Assembly (NCBI RefSeq): GCF_004011695.2 | Contig: NC_082415.1 | Span: 806,001-870,000 of the forward strand | DNA from: Ascochyta rabiei | Lineage: Eukaryota; Ascomycota; Dothideomycetes; Pleosporales; Didymellaceae | Direction of reading: 5' to 3' | Length of the DNA: 64,000 nucleotides | Shown here: piece by piece, positions 55,011 through 64,000 of the stretch | How positions within the stretch are numbered: position 1 is the stretch's first letter | Layout: each line of letters opens with the position of its first letter | Position numbers and translations under genes: made by a program | The notes under the pieces: generated by a model | Databases searched by the model: none | Told to the model about the DNA's origin: nothing | Seen by the model: the letters and a program-made list of their open reading frames with translations, nothing else

Positions 55011-56329
55011 TAGCATAAGTTAAATATCTAGTATTGTAATTGTGCATTAGGGGGTATGTAGAGCTAAGTCTTGTCTAGGAACAGGCGTCTAGAGGAGCCT
55101 TTACTAATAGTGTAACAGTTAGCTAGAGAGATATAGTAGCTGTTTTTGCAGAACTAGAAGCTTAGTTTATAGTTGTTATTATTTAGAGTAGAAAAGATTT
55201 TCTGTATAGCTGTATTAGTCGCATATACGTTAGTAAGCATGTCTTTAGTAGATTAGGGATCTTCTAGATATAGTAGTAAATCTAGTAGTAATATCCTATA
55301 AACGTTGTCTATTAGGTTAAAGTATTCTTCTAAGTTATTAGGCTCTGCTAAGGGTGTCTAAGTAGCGCAGAACGTTGTTATTACCTAAACTTCTAGTAAG
55401 ATGAATTTAGGTTGTCTGCTAGTAGTAAGGGAGAAAGCTTACAGAGTAGCTTGTATTATAGGCGTAACTCCTAGGTCTAGGTTACGTAGTCCTAGGATAA
55501 TTTAGTGTGTGTCTAATAACTGTGTGTCTTATTTATCCCTAGGGATGTCCTAAGGACGTTAGCTTAATATATCTGCTTTACTATTTATAGGTCTAGGTGC
55601 GTATATTATTTTAAATTTAAACTAAGAGAGAAACAGTAACTATTAAGCTTAGCGTTAGTTAAGCTTCTTAGTCTTTATAAAGGTTTCTAGGTTCTTATAA
55701 TCTATTATTACCTATATTATATAAAGAGAGCCTATAAGTTCTAGTTTCTACTCTTTAAAGGCTTAAATAATAGCTATAAGTTCTATATTATAGATATTAT
55801 AATTCCATTCTACAGATAAGTGTTTTTTTAAGAAGAACGTAATAGGTTGTAGGTTACCTTTTTAATTCTGTTGCTTTATAATTCCTCCTGTAGCCTAGCT
55901 AGAAGAATTAGTACAGATAATAACTAGCTGTATAGGATTAAAGTGTTAGAGTATAATATCTAGTTAGAAGGCGCTTTTTAAGGCTTAAAAGGCGTCTTTG
56001 TAGGCTTAGGTAGGCTTAAAGTCTTAGTACTAGACAGAATGTTAGATTACTAAGGGATCTTTCTTAGAGGGTCTAGAAACAACAGTGGATTTAACAGCTT
56101 GTGTTAAGAGGAGAGTAATTAATAAGTACCCTTTAATAAAATGTTAATAGAATCTAGTAAAACCTAGAAAGGAGAGAATGTTAAGTCCTGTTTTAGGTAT
56201 CTCCTAATCTTAGATAGCTTTAATTTTGTTAGGGTCTATTTATACGCTGTTGTTAGTAATAATTATATCTAGAAACTTAACACGTTCCTTATAGAATTTA
56301 GATTTCTTTAGATCTATGTAAAATCCTTA

Positions 56330-56424
56330 ATTTTTAAGTCTGCTAAGAACTTTCTTAACGTGTTCCTTATGTTTAGCTAGGGAGTTAGAAAAGACTAGGA
56401 TGTTATCTAAATATACTATACAGA
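56330..56424 (-). pseudogene. reverse transcriptase remnant of the LTR element
   Basis: Minus-strand reading near 56390-56420 gives V-Y-L-D-N-I-L-V-F-S, the RT active-site motif with the second Asp changed to Asn (a G to A transition), followed by a recognisable downstream helix. Frames break soon after on both sides. Confidence 0.75.
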
Positions 56425-59400
56425 ATTAATTAAGGTATTTAAATAATAAGTTATTAATTGCCTGCTAAAAAGTTACTAGGGTGTTATATAGTCTAAAGGG
56501 TATAACTTTGTACTAGTATATACCTTTTTATATAGAAAATGCTGTAAGCTATTCTAAGCTAGGCTTTATCTAAATTCTATAAAAGGCGTAAATAACATTA
56601 AATTTTAAGAATATAGTTGCCTAGTTAAGTTATACTATAGTTTTGCGGAAAAATAGAATAGGATATTAGTCCTTAATAGTAGCGTTGTTAAGCTCCTAGT
56701 AATCCACACAGACTTGCAGGCCCCCCCTAGGTTTAGCAACAATAAGCAGGTTACTTTAAGTAGGGGAGTTGCAGCGTTTAATAAAACCTTGTGCCTTGTT
56801 TTCCTTAATGTAGTGTTTAATAGCTTCTATTTGCTGTCTAGAGAACAGTTAAAGGCAATAATTAGGAGGGTTTGTACCTAGTTTAAGCTTTATTTTATAG
56901 TTAAAGTTACTGTAGTTAGGGAGAGTTTTAGCAGCTTTCCTATTAAATATTAGAATAAAGTTAGTGTATTCCTTTAGTTCTTTAGAGGTAAGTAAGTTAG
57001 AAAGGGGCAGGTTCTAGCTTAGTTAGAAGAATTTGTTAAAATTAGCATCTGCTAAAGCACGTCTAGTAGTTATAGCTTAAAGTCTTTATAGTAAGATAAG
57101 AGAGTAATTAGTATGTTTCCTATATAGCCTTGCTATAGAAGCTAATATAATATAGATATTATATGTCTTTTATGCCATATAAGTATAAGGTAATCTAGAA
57201 AGCATAGATTTAGGTTAAGTAGATTGCCCTTTGTAGTGGTTGCTGGAACTAGGTTTTAATAGTAGTAGGGGCTTAGCATCTAGCAGGGAACCTTCGCAAA
57301 GTAGGGCAGGGGTTTAAGTGGTTAAGTTGCAGTGCTGTGAACAATACTTGTCTGCAAAGGTAATAGAGCAGTTTTGCTAGGAAATAGTAGAGTTATAAAT
57401 AGCCCTCTACTTAAATCTAAGGATTAGGTAAAAAGATCTATAATTATTTATAATATAGGCGCTAGTACGCTTAAGGTGTAAGTTAATTTTAAGGTAAACT
57501 CTACTTAATATGTAATAGTTTCTGTAGGTTTGCTGTTGTATCCCTAACAGACAATAGGTATTATTAGAGGAATAAGCTAAAGGGCGCCTGTTTTCTTTAA
57601 GAAGGTGTTAGAGATAAAGCTAGCGTTAGCGCTATTGTCTGCTAGTGTGCGGACACTATAAGGGGCGTTTTTGTTACAGCCTAAGGAAGCCTAGAAAGCT
57701 AATTAGCTGCCTGTCTAAACAGGTTTCTTAGTAGTTATCTAGGTAGTATTAACCTAATAAATAATTAAGCTAGCCTTAGTAGTGTCTAAGTAGGGTATAA
57801 AGGGGTTAAAAGAGCGCACTTGTTAGGAAACAGTCCTTAGGTAGTAACTATTATCTAAGGTACCTAGTTTTCTAAATTAGAAGCGTATTTGTCTAAGGAG
57901 TTAAATTTGTTATCTTTACTGTCTAATAGTAGGAATTAGTCTGTAGAGATATGTTAGTTTATAGTAGAGTCCTTAGGTGCAGCTGCTAGTACAGCGTAGG
58001 TCTTAGGCTTAGGAGGAGCAGAGCATTAATTTGCTTTATAACCCTTAGTTCTGTAGTTAAAATATATAAATATATTAGTTATAAAACTAGTCTCCTTAGG
58101 TTAACACTAGTAGGTATCCTTGTTCTCTTAGCTTAGTGCAGGTTAAAGAACAGCAGGCGACCCTAGGGAGATAGTAGTAGTGTTTTCGCAAGTAGCCTAA
58201 CAGTTGCAAGGACTAAAACAATTCTGCCTATCTTCTAGGATATCCTTATTATTAACCTTAGAAGGAATATAAGCGTAGTTGTAGAAGAAGGTGTTAAGCT
58301 AGTTATAGTAGTTATGTAGCCTAGACAGTAATTTATTATAGGCTATATTAGCTATCTATTACTACATAAAATTAGGGAGTTTAGTCTATAGCTAATAGTA
58401 ATGTGTTTCTAGTGTCTAGTTAAGTTACTAAGCAAAATATTCTATCTTAGTGCGGAAGACTAAAAACGCTATAGCAACATTAGTAATTTCTAGGCTAGGG
58501 TATTGTAGGAATATAAACAGGTTAAAGGCGCGTTTAGCTAAACTATAGATATCCTTATCTCTATAAACTTCCTATAGACAATAGATGCAATCTATAGGGT
58601 TAGAGTAGTAGCAGGTAAAACTAGAGGGATCCTGTAGAAGAGCGTAGGCGGGTTCTTTAGTATAGATTAAGAAGAAATTAGCCTAGTCTATAGGATATTA
58701 ATAGTTCTAACTATTAGCGCGTATAAATTGTAAGCAGTTAAACAACTAATTATTAAAGTTGTCTTTAGGGCTTACAAAATAGAACAGTTTCTTTATAGCC
58801 TTGTCTAGTTAGTTGTTATACTAGTCTAAGGACTAAAGAAATTAATAAGCGCTAGCTAGAGTAGAAGTTAGAGTAACTAGGGTAGTCCTCCCTAGTAGCG
58901 TGTATGTAGAAGGCGCCTTAACCTATATTAGAAGGGTATAGAATTAGTCTATTATAGCAGGTGCGTTATTATAAAGCTATAACTATAATAGTATACTAGT
59001 ATAGGTACCTACTAAGCCTAGTGTTTTAGGCTTAGGAATATTAGAGGACTGCTAAGCTAAGCAAAGGAGGTGTCTAAAGCAGGAGGGGGGTTAGTTAGTG
59101 GTGTTATTAGCCTAGCCTTCCAGATATTCCTGTGCTAAGCCTTAATCAGCTTTTAGCTTAAGCTGTTAGTAATACTAAGTAGGTTAAGTAGATTGCTGCT
59201 AATACTAAGTAAACTTAGCTTATAAGTTATTTAGTTAAGAGGCTGTCTAATTATTATAGTTAATTAGTTAGAAGTAAAAGTACTTAGCCTAATCTAGCTT
59301 AAGTTACTTATTATTTAGTTGCTAGGATAGCGTATGTAGACTGCTATTAACCTTACTAAGAAGTCCTAGAAGGAAGGTAGAGAGTATAGAGTATTGTCTG

Positions 59401-60794
59401 TAGGTAAGGTGTATAAAATACCTATCTAGATAGTTATTAGACAGCAGAGGCAGCCCTAGATTCTAAATAAGAGGATTAAGGGACTAGAAGTTAAAGTCTG
59501 TAAGTAGCGCAATAAGGAACTCTAAAGGTTAGTTACCTAAGCTAAAGTATTTAACTAGGAAGTGTTTAACTATAGTAGTAGGAAGGTGCTAAAACTGTTA
59601 GGAGAGACTGTTATTTAAAGGGACCTAAGAGGACATAGCACGCATAGAGTCCTTATAGCAAAACTGTAGAGCTAGGGTAGAAGTGTCCTACTAGCTAGCG
59701 TAAGTAGATTCTTCCTATAGCCCTAGAGTAGCGCTAGTAAGTTTCTGTAGGGAAGCCTGTCCCTAAGGGGAGTAGGGAGTAGGCTAGTAGATTTCTATAA
59801 CAGTATCCTCTATTTTAATAGTAGCTTACTTGTCTTTCTGTATCTAAGACTTTAGTTAGTTAGTAGATAAAGCAGATAGGCTGCTGCGTGTAATAAAGGT
59901 TCCTAGGGTAGTAGCTTTCTTATGTGTCTTATAGCTAAAGTCTTATATATAATTAGAAATAGCACTACTACCCTAATAATTAAAGGACTTAGGATCTATA
60001 AGGGTTTCTAGGTAGTATAGGCAAGACTTGTTATAAGAAGTCTTCTTTACAGAAGTAGAAGAAGGCTAGAGGGGTAGTATAGAGTTAGGCTTAATATTAT
60101 CCTTATTAGTTAGTAATATAGCTGTAATATATAAAGATATTAGTAAAAGTTGAAGGGTTATGTCTATAAAGGTAAGTGTAGTAGTAGTAGGTAGTTAGAG
60201 GAGAAGCAGAGCACATAGTGCCTTTAAGTAGTAGTAGGGCCTAGATGTTTAGTAGTAAAAGTACTATATGTAAGTAAAAGATAAATTCTAGTAAAAGGGC
60301 TGTGTGTTAGTAAAAGACAAAAGAGTAAGCGTTTCTTAAAATAAAGGGGTAGAGGATACTTAGGGGCGCTGGACCTCTTAGAAGGCGCTAGTAGATTAAA
60401 AAAAAATAGGCACTAGACTACTTAAAAGGTGCTAAAGGGAGGCGCTAGACTACTTAAAAGGCGCTAGTTAGTTAGAGGGTAAAACAAAAGGCTAGTACTC
60501 TAGAGCCTAAAAAAAAGTAATAATTTAGCCTACTAAATGTTAAAGATAGGTAATCTGTACTTAGAAGACGTGTAGGGGAGGCTAATTTATACTTAAAAAC
60601 AGGCACTTACTACCTGCGCTAGTTAGGGGTAGAGACTAAGAAAAGAACTCTAAATAGGGCTAATACTTAGTAAAGAGATAGCTTACTAGACTAAAACTTT
60701 AGTGTAACCTTAAGCAGTAGTAGCTAACTACTAGCTTAATAAAGGCAGAAGCCTAAGAGAAAGCTAAATTTTTTAGCTGTTAGGTCTACTATTA

Positions 60795-61049
60795 TATAAG
60801 GCAGACTTTATAAGCATAAAAGTAGTAATCTAGTAAACTAATAGATTTAAAAGAGGAGTAAACAAAATAGCAGACAGCGAGCTACAAGAGGGTAGAGAGA
60901 GAGGCCTACTTATAGTAGTAAGGCCTGTGCTCTCTGCAAGTGAAAGTGAAGGCAAGTGAAGGAAGGTTCTACTAGGTTTGATGGAATCTGCTAGTAGGTT
61001 GTAACACATACTAGTAGGTTACCATCTTACCTTAGCAGAAGTCCTGACA
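60795..61049 (-). repeat. LTR, right copy (5' LTR in element orientation)
   Basis: 255 bp, the same length as the left copy and about 93 percent identical by my count (about 18 differences, all transitions). Starts TATAAGGCAG (TG mutated to TA) and ends CCTGACA. Its inner half is the more mutated one. Confidence 0.92.
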
Positions 61050-61054
61050 GTAGG
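61050..61054. repeat. target site duplication, right
   Basis: GTAGG directly after the right LTR, matching 52821-52825. Confidence 0.85.
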
Positions 61055-62539
61055 TCTATGCACACTGGCAGGTGGCTACACGCGATCAGCAGCGAGTTTT
61101 CAACATGCTAGTTTAGCTACGGGCGTCTACATAAAAAAATCCCGTGATTGCCGAGACAGGAAAGAGCTTTCTTTCCCGCCGTCACGCCCTGCTCCGATCC
61201 AGCTGCTGCGGTGCATCGTTTTGAGGTATGAACTGTGATGGAGAAAAACAGAGTCCCGCTCTCTCTCTTGAAGGGATGTCAAGCGTCTGATTACGCCTAT
61301 ACCTTGATTCGCCATTGCGGAAGGATTCAAACGCCCATGTGTCTAGCACAATGCCATGTGCACTCCGTTTGGGCAGGGAGACTAGCGTCGGCGGTGATGT
61401 ACGCGCGGTGATCAAGAGAGCAACCATGCGTATGCACGACAGGGTCGCTCCCGCAAGCACGGTGGTGATGTGTCGTGACAAGGCTGAGTCGAGCGCGAGT
61501 TGTGGGTCTTAGCTTGGTGGCGGCGCGCAGTAGCATGCAATGCATTGCAAGACTTGGGAGTCTTCGGCTCTACCTCTACTCTGCGGTTCTCATGTCGACG
61601 CCGGTGCCCACTCCTGCCAGGCTGATGGAGGCGGGTTCTCGTTGGTTTTGCTGCGTGTTGTCGGGGTGGTTGTGTCAAGACACGAACAAAGCAAAGCACC
61701 GAACCGACGCCCAGGCACTTTTCTTCAGAGCGTACCTACCATGTAGAGCAGCAGCAGTGGGTAGCTGGCACCTGCGACTACCATGACGACACCGTACCGA
61801 TCATTCATGCTGGTCAATTGTCTGGGATAGAGTGTCTCGAAACACATGCAGCTTGCAACATGCCAATCGGCGATTGTTTGTCGTGGGAATTGCCAAATGG
61901 AGTACAAAGAGCCGTTGAGGCTTCTAGAAGCACTGTGAGACAGGTAGCGCGGCAGCCCAGTGTACTTCCCACGTGCAGCGCCGGCAGTGCCGTTCCGTCC
62001 AGCGAGTGCTTTGTGCGCTGTGAAGTTTTGGAAGTGTGAAAGACGAGTGAGAAAGGAACAGCGGTTGATTGCCGACGCGTCGAGAGTAGCGGCGACTGTT
62101 CGCGTCAGGATGACAAGTGATCAGCAGCCTCCTCTTTTCGCCCGTTGCCGTCACCCGAGAGTAAGCAATCGAGCGGGCAGTCAAACGGGCAGTCAAGCAG
62201 GCAGTCAAGCGCAGCCTGCCTTCTCCACCCTCACTTAGCGGAGTCCGCCAATCTCGCCCATTTCGCGATCCTCTCGCTTTCATCCTCTCGCCTTCCCCCA
62301 TCCGCTGCATCGGCGTGTCAAGACCTGGCCGCCCGCCCCTCAGACCAATTTCTGGTTGTTGGAGGATCCTCGCCGCGCATAGACGGCCCCATCTGATTCG
62401 ACCTCTGCGGGCATCAGAGCCCCTCTCCGGTCAGTGCACGTCGCCAGCAAGCGTGCAGCGCGCCAGAAAGATCCCCCACTAGCACCGGCGCCCAGAGCAG
62501 TACCGCATATCCGCCTGCATCTTGCATCTCGCGACTTGC
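61055..62539. other. intergenic
   Basis: 1.5 kb between the element and the next gene. Normal base composition returns at once. Short frames on both strands (for example a hydrophobic one on the minus strand near 61740-61808) have no full gene model. A 10-bp GGGCAGTCAA-type repeat (about four units) lies at 62172-62212. Confidence 0.4.
62172..62212. repeat. short tandem repeat, 10-bp unit
   Basis: About four imperfect copies of a GGGCAGTCAA-type unit upstream of the ribonucleotide-reductase-inhibitor-like gene, within its probable promoter or 5' UTR. Confidence 0.7.
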
Positions 62540-63562
62540 ATGACTACCGCCGGCCCCTCGCCCTTGCTTGCCATGTCTCTCCCACACAGCTCCGCGACCG
62601 AGCAGCACAGGAAGAAGCGCCAGTTCCAGCCCTCCATCACGAGCTACTTCCACACGGCCCAGGACTACTCGGACGACGACGACAACGACGACGACTACCA
62701 CGCAGACGGTCACCACCACCACCACCAACGAGGCGGCCCCAGGCTGCGACACATCCCCAAGCCTACCCCACGCCACCCAACCCTCGCGCCCCAACTCCCC
62801 GACCACGTCCAGTCGAGCCTCCTCAGCGTCGGTATGCGCGTCCGCAAGTCCGTCCCCGAGGGCTACAAGACGCCCAAGACAGCCCTGCCCGCCCTGCAGA
62901 CCACGAACACAGCCAATTATTCGCAAACGCCTCTGCGGAAACCCCGCTCCGCATTCTCCGCCCCCGCGCTCGAGCCAATGAGGATACCCGTCGACACGCT
63001 CGCCTCCACACTGCAGCACCAGCGCGAACTGCTCCCCTTCTGCGGCCTGAACAAGATCGGCGGGTACGCCGAGCAGCCCACAACGAACCCGCATCTATTC
63101 AGCGGCGTCACCAACTCGTTCCCGCTGCCTGCCCAAGCCTTCAGCCAGCCCTTCAGCTCGCAAGACAGCGGCTACGGCACAGACATGGCGCGTGCGAAGC
63201 TGGGCAAACGGGGCTGGTCCGACGAAGACGACAACACCTGCGAAACGCCGAGTCTGAGCCTAGGCGCGAGCAACTTCCTTTTCTCCATCCCCACCAAGGT
63301 CACCGGCGAGGAGGACGTCCCCGTCAGCCCGCTATCCGAGTCTCCACCCCCGCCCAGCCTGCCGTCAACACGACAGTACGCACAGCCCAAGTCGAGACGG
63401 CAGGGGCGGCCCATGCCCGGCCATGTCCATGCCGATGTTGATGTCGACATGGACTACGAGAGCCACGGCATGCACGAGGGGAGGCTAGCCGCAGGCCATG
63501 CAAGCGACTTTGAAGAAGCGGATTTCCTGGACGGTCACGAAGTCGCCATGGGTGGTGTTTGA
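62540..63562 (+). CDS. ribonucleotide reductase inhibitor-like protein (Spd1/Dif1/Sml1 functional group)
   Basis: Single exon, 340 residues from ATG 62540; an ATG at 62573 (MSLPHSSATEQ) gives 329 and is equally plausible. The N-terminal KKRQFQPSITSYFH (about 26-40) is the Hug-type motif shared with Spd1/Dif1/Hug1 proteins. A poly-Asp and His-rich run follows, then LPDHVQSSLLSVGMRVRKSV with EGYKTPKT, the conserved core of the filamentous-fungal RNR-inhibitor family (PF08591, from memory). The remainder is disordered, Pro/Ser-rich, and contains KLGKRGWSDEDD. Such proteins bind or relocalise the small subunit of ribonucleotide reductase and are degraded or modified on DNA damage. Cytosolic or nuclear. 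Confidence 0.82.
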   Translation: MTTAGPSPLLAMSLPHSSATEQHRKKRQFQPSITSYFHTAQDYSDDDDNDDDYHADGHHHHHQRGGPRLRHIPKPTPRHPTLAPQLPDHVQSSLLSVGMRVRKSVPEGYKTPKTALPALQTTNTANYSQTPLRKPRSAFSAPALEPMRIPVDTLASTLQHQRELLPFCGLNKIGGYAEQPTTNPHLFSGVTNSFPLPAQAFSQPFSSQDSGYGTDMARAKLGKRGWSDEDDNTCETPSLSLGASNFLFSIPTKVTGEEDVPVSPLSESPPPPSLPSTRQYAQPKSRRQGRPMPGHVHADVDVDMDYESHGMHEGRLAAGHASDFEEADFLDGHEVAMGGV

Positions 63563-64000
63563 GGTCGGGCCACTGTACAGACGTGGCACCTGTCTGTCAC
63601 CTTGGCAATTCTTTCTTTCTTTGCATCAGATTGCTCCTTTTCCTGCTCCTTCTCTTGCTCCTTTTCCTGCTCCTTCTCCTGCTCCTTCTTCTGCTCCTTC
63701 TCCTGCTTCTGCTTTTAGCGACATCAGCGCTCCATTTCATCTCCTATTTCTCTCTGCGGCATCGGGCTCCAAAATGGAAATAGTCAAGGCGTATTTCTTT
63801 TTTTTTTCTTTTTTCTTTTTTCTTTTTTAATTGGGCTTTCCGTCTCTTCTCGTCGGTATGACATCTCGTCAGGCGTCAATGGTTGTCCGTGTTTGTGTAT
63901 ACCCTGTGGATCTAGCAAAAGATAGGATAGGATCGGATAAGATGGCATGGATGGTATGGATGTGGGCATAATGAGTAGGTATTCAAAGCCATGTGTGTAT
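63563..64000. other. 3' flank with pyrimidine-rich repeat
   Basis: 438 bp to the window end with no supported gene. It includes the repeat listed separately and a T-rich run at 63797-63829. Confidence 0.5.
63632..63716. repeat. pyrimidine-rich 12-bp tandem repeat
   Basis: About seven imperfect copies of TGCTCCTTYTCC in the probable 3' UTR of the preceding gene. Confidence 0.85.

Larger units (their letters stand above)
52826..61049 (-). mobile_element. Ty3/gypsy-type LTR retrotransposon, complete in length, inactivated by RIP
   Basis: 8,224 bp bounded by two 255-bp direct LTRs (52826-53080 and 60795-61049) and the target duplication GTAGG (52821-52825 and 61050-61054). The interior is extremely AT- and TpA-rich with no long frame. 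Degraded translations on the minus strand still show a reverse transcriptase core (YLDNILVFSNSLAKHKEHVK near 56340-56420, where active enzymes have YxDD) and, further along in transcription order, an integrase zinc-binding-like stretch near 54860-55000. RT before integrase gives the Ty3/gypsy order, with transcription from right to left. The damage fits repeat-induced point mutation; no protein can be made. Confidence 0.9.

Noticed and set aside
61725..61907. Short hydrophobic minus-strand frame after the LTR element
   Set aside because: One possible membrane segment, but no downstream exon could be joined with a valid acceptor.
62414..63450. Long Arg/Pro-rich and Val-rich frames overlapping the ribonucleotide-reductase-inhibitor-like gene
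   Set aside because: GC-rich shadow frames; only one frame has the conserved QFQPSITSYF and VQSSLLSVGMRVRKS motifs.

Overview
The window is nuclear DNA of a filamentous ascomycete (Pezizomycotina). Gene density, introns of about 45-80 bp with clear GT..AG ends, a heavily RIP-mutated retrotransposon and the gene set (thaumatin-like and GH128-like secreted proteins, HeLo-like domain protein, Zn2Cys6 regulator) fit a Dothideomycete, probably Pleosporales; the class is an inference. No tRNA, rRNA, CRISPR or bacterial-type element was found. All splice models were read by eye and have not been tested against RNA.

Layout. 1-2.5 kb: partial SR/RRM splicing factor (RBM39/Rsd1 type) and a fatty-acid 2-hydroxylase (Scs7 type), both minus strand. 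4-9.3 kb: accessory group of a UDP-glycosyltransferase, a TauD-type dioxygenase and an UNC93-like transporter. 10.9-12.1 kb: a Cys-rich, Thr-rich secreted protein. 14.2-14.8 kb: O-methyltransferase relic. 15.5-20.4 kb: the most unusual block. A HeLo-like N-domain protein ends in two copies of a G-N-x-A-R-D-x3-Q-I-N motif. A neighbouring minus-strand gene carries one copy of the same motif in front of a retropepsin-like domain without catalytic Asp, and a third gene, transcribed divergently from it, has another degenerate retropepsin-like domain. The two-copy/one-copy arrangement parallels the HET-S/NWD2 amyloid-signalling pair, with a retropepsin-like fold where an NLR would be expected. 21.7-22.8 kb: frameshifted SDR pseudogene. 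24.3-34.4 kb: thaumatin-like protein, intracellular beta-mannosidase, Zn2Cys6 regulator, SDR.

35-52.3 kb is mostly conserved core: a small membrane protein, a crystallin-like small secreted protein, fibrillarin and ribosomal protein uL22 (divergent pair), a GPI-type GH128-like glucanase interrupted by a UAG at a conserved Trp codon, a Thr-rich secreted protein, the Rad54-family translocase Rdh54, a small secreted candidate, a BTB protein, a DUF1770-like membrane protein and calcineurin B.

52.6-61.05 kb: a 44-bp minisatellite interrupted by a complete but dead 8.2-kb Ty3/gypsy-type LTR element (255-bp LTRs, 5-bp target duplication GTAGG, minus orientation). LTR differences are all transitions and cluster on the sides facing the element interior. 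62.5-63.6 kb: a ribonucleotide-reductase-inhibitor-like gene. The window therefore alternates conserved housekeeping blocks with accessory regions rich in decayed genes and RIP damage.
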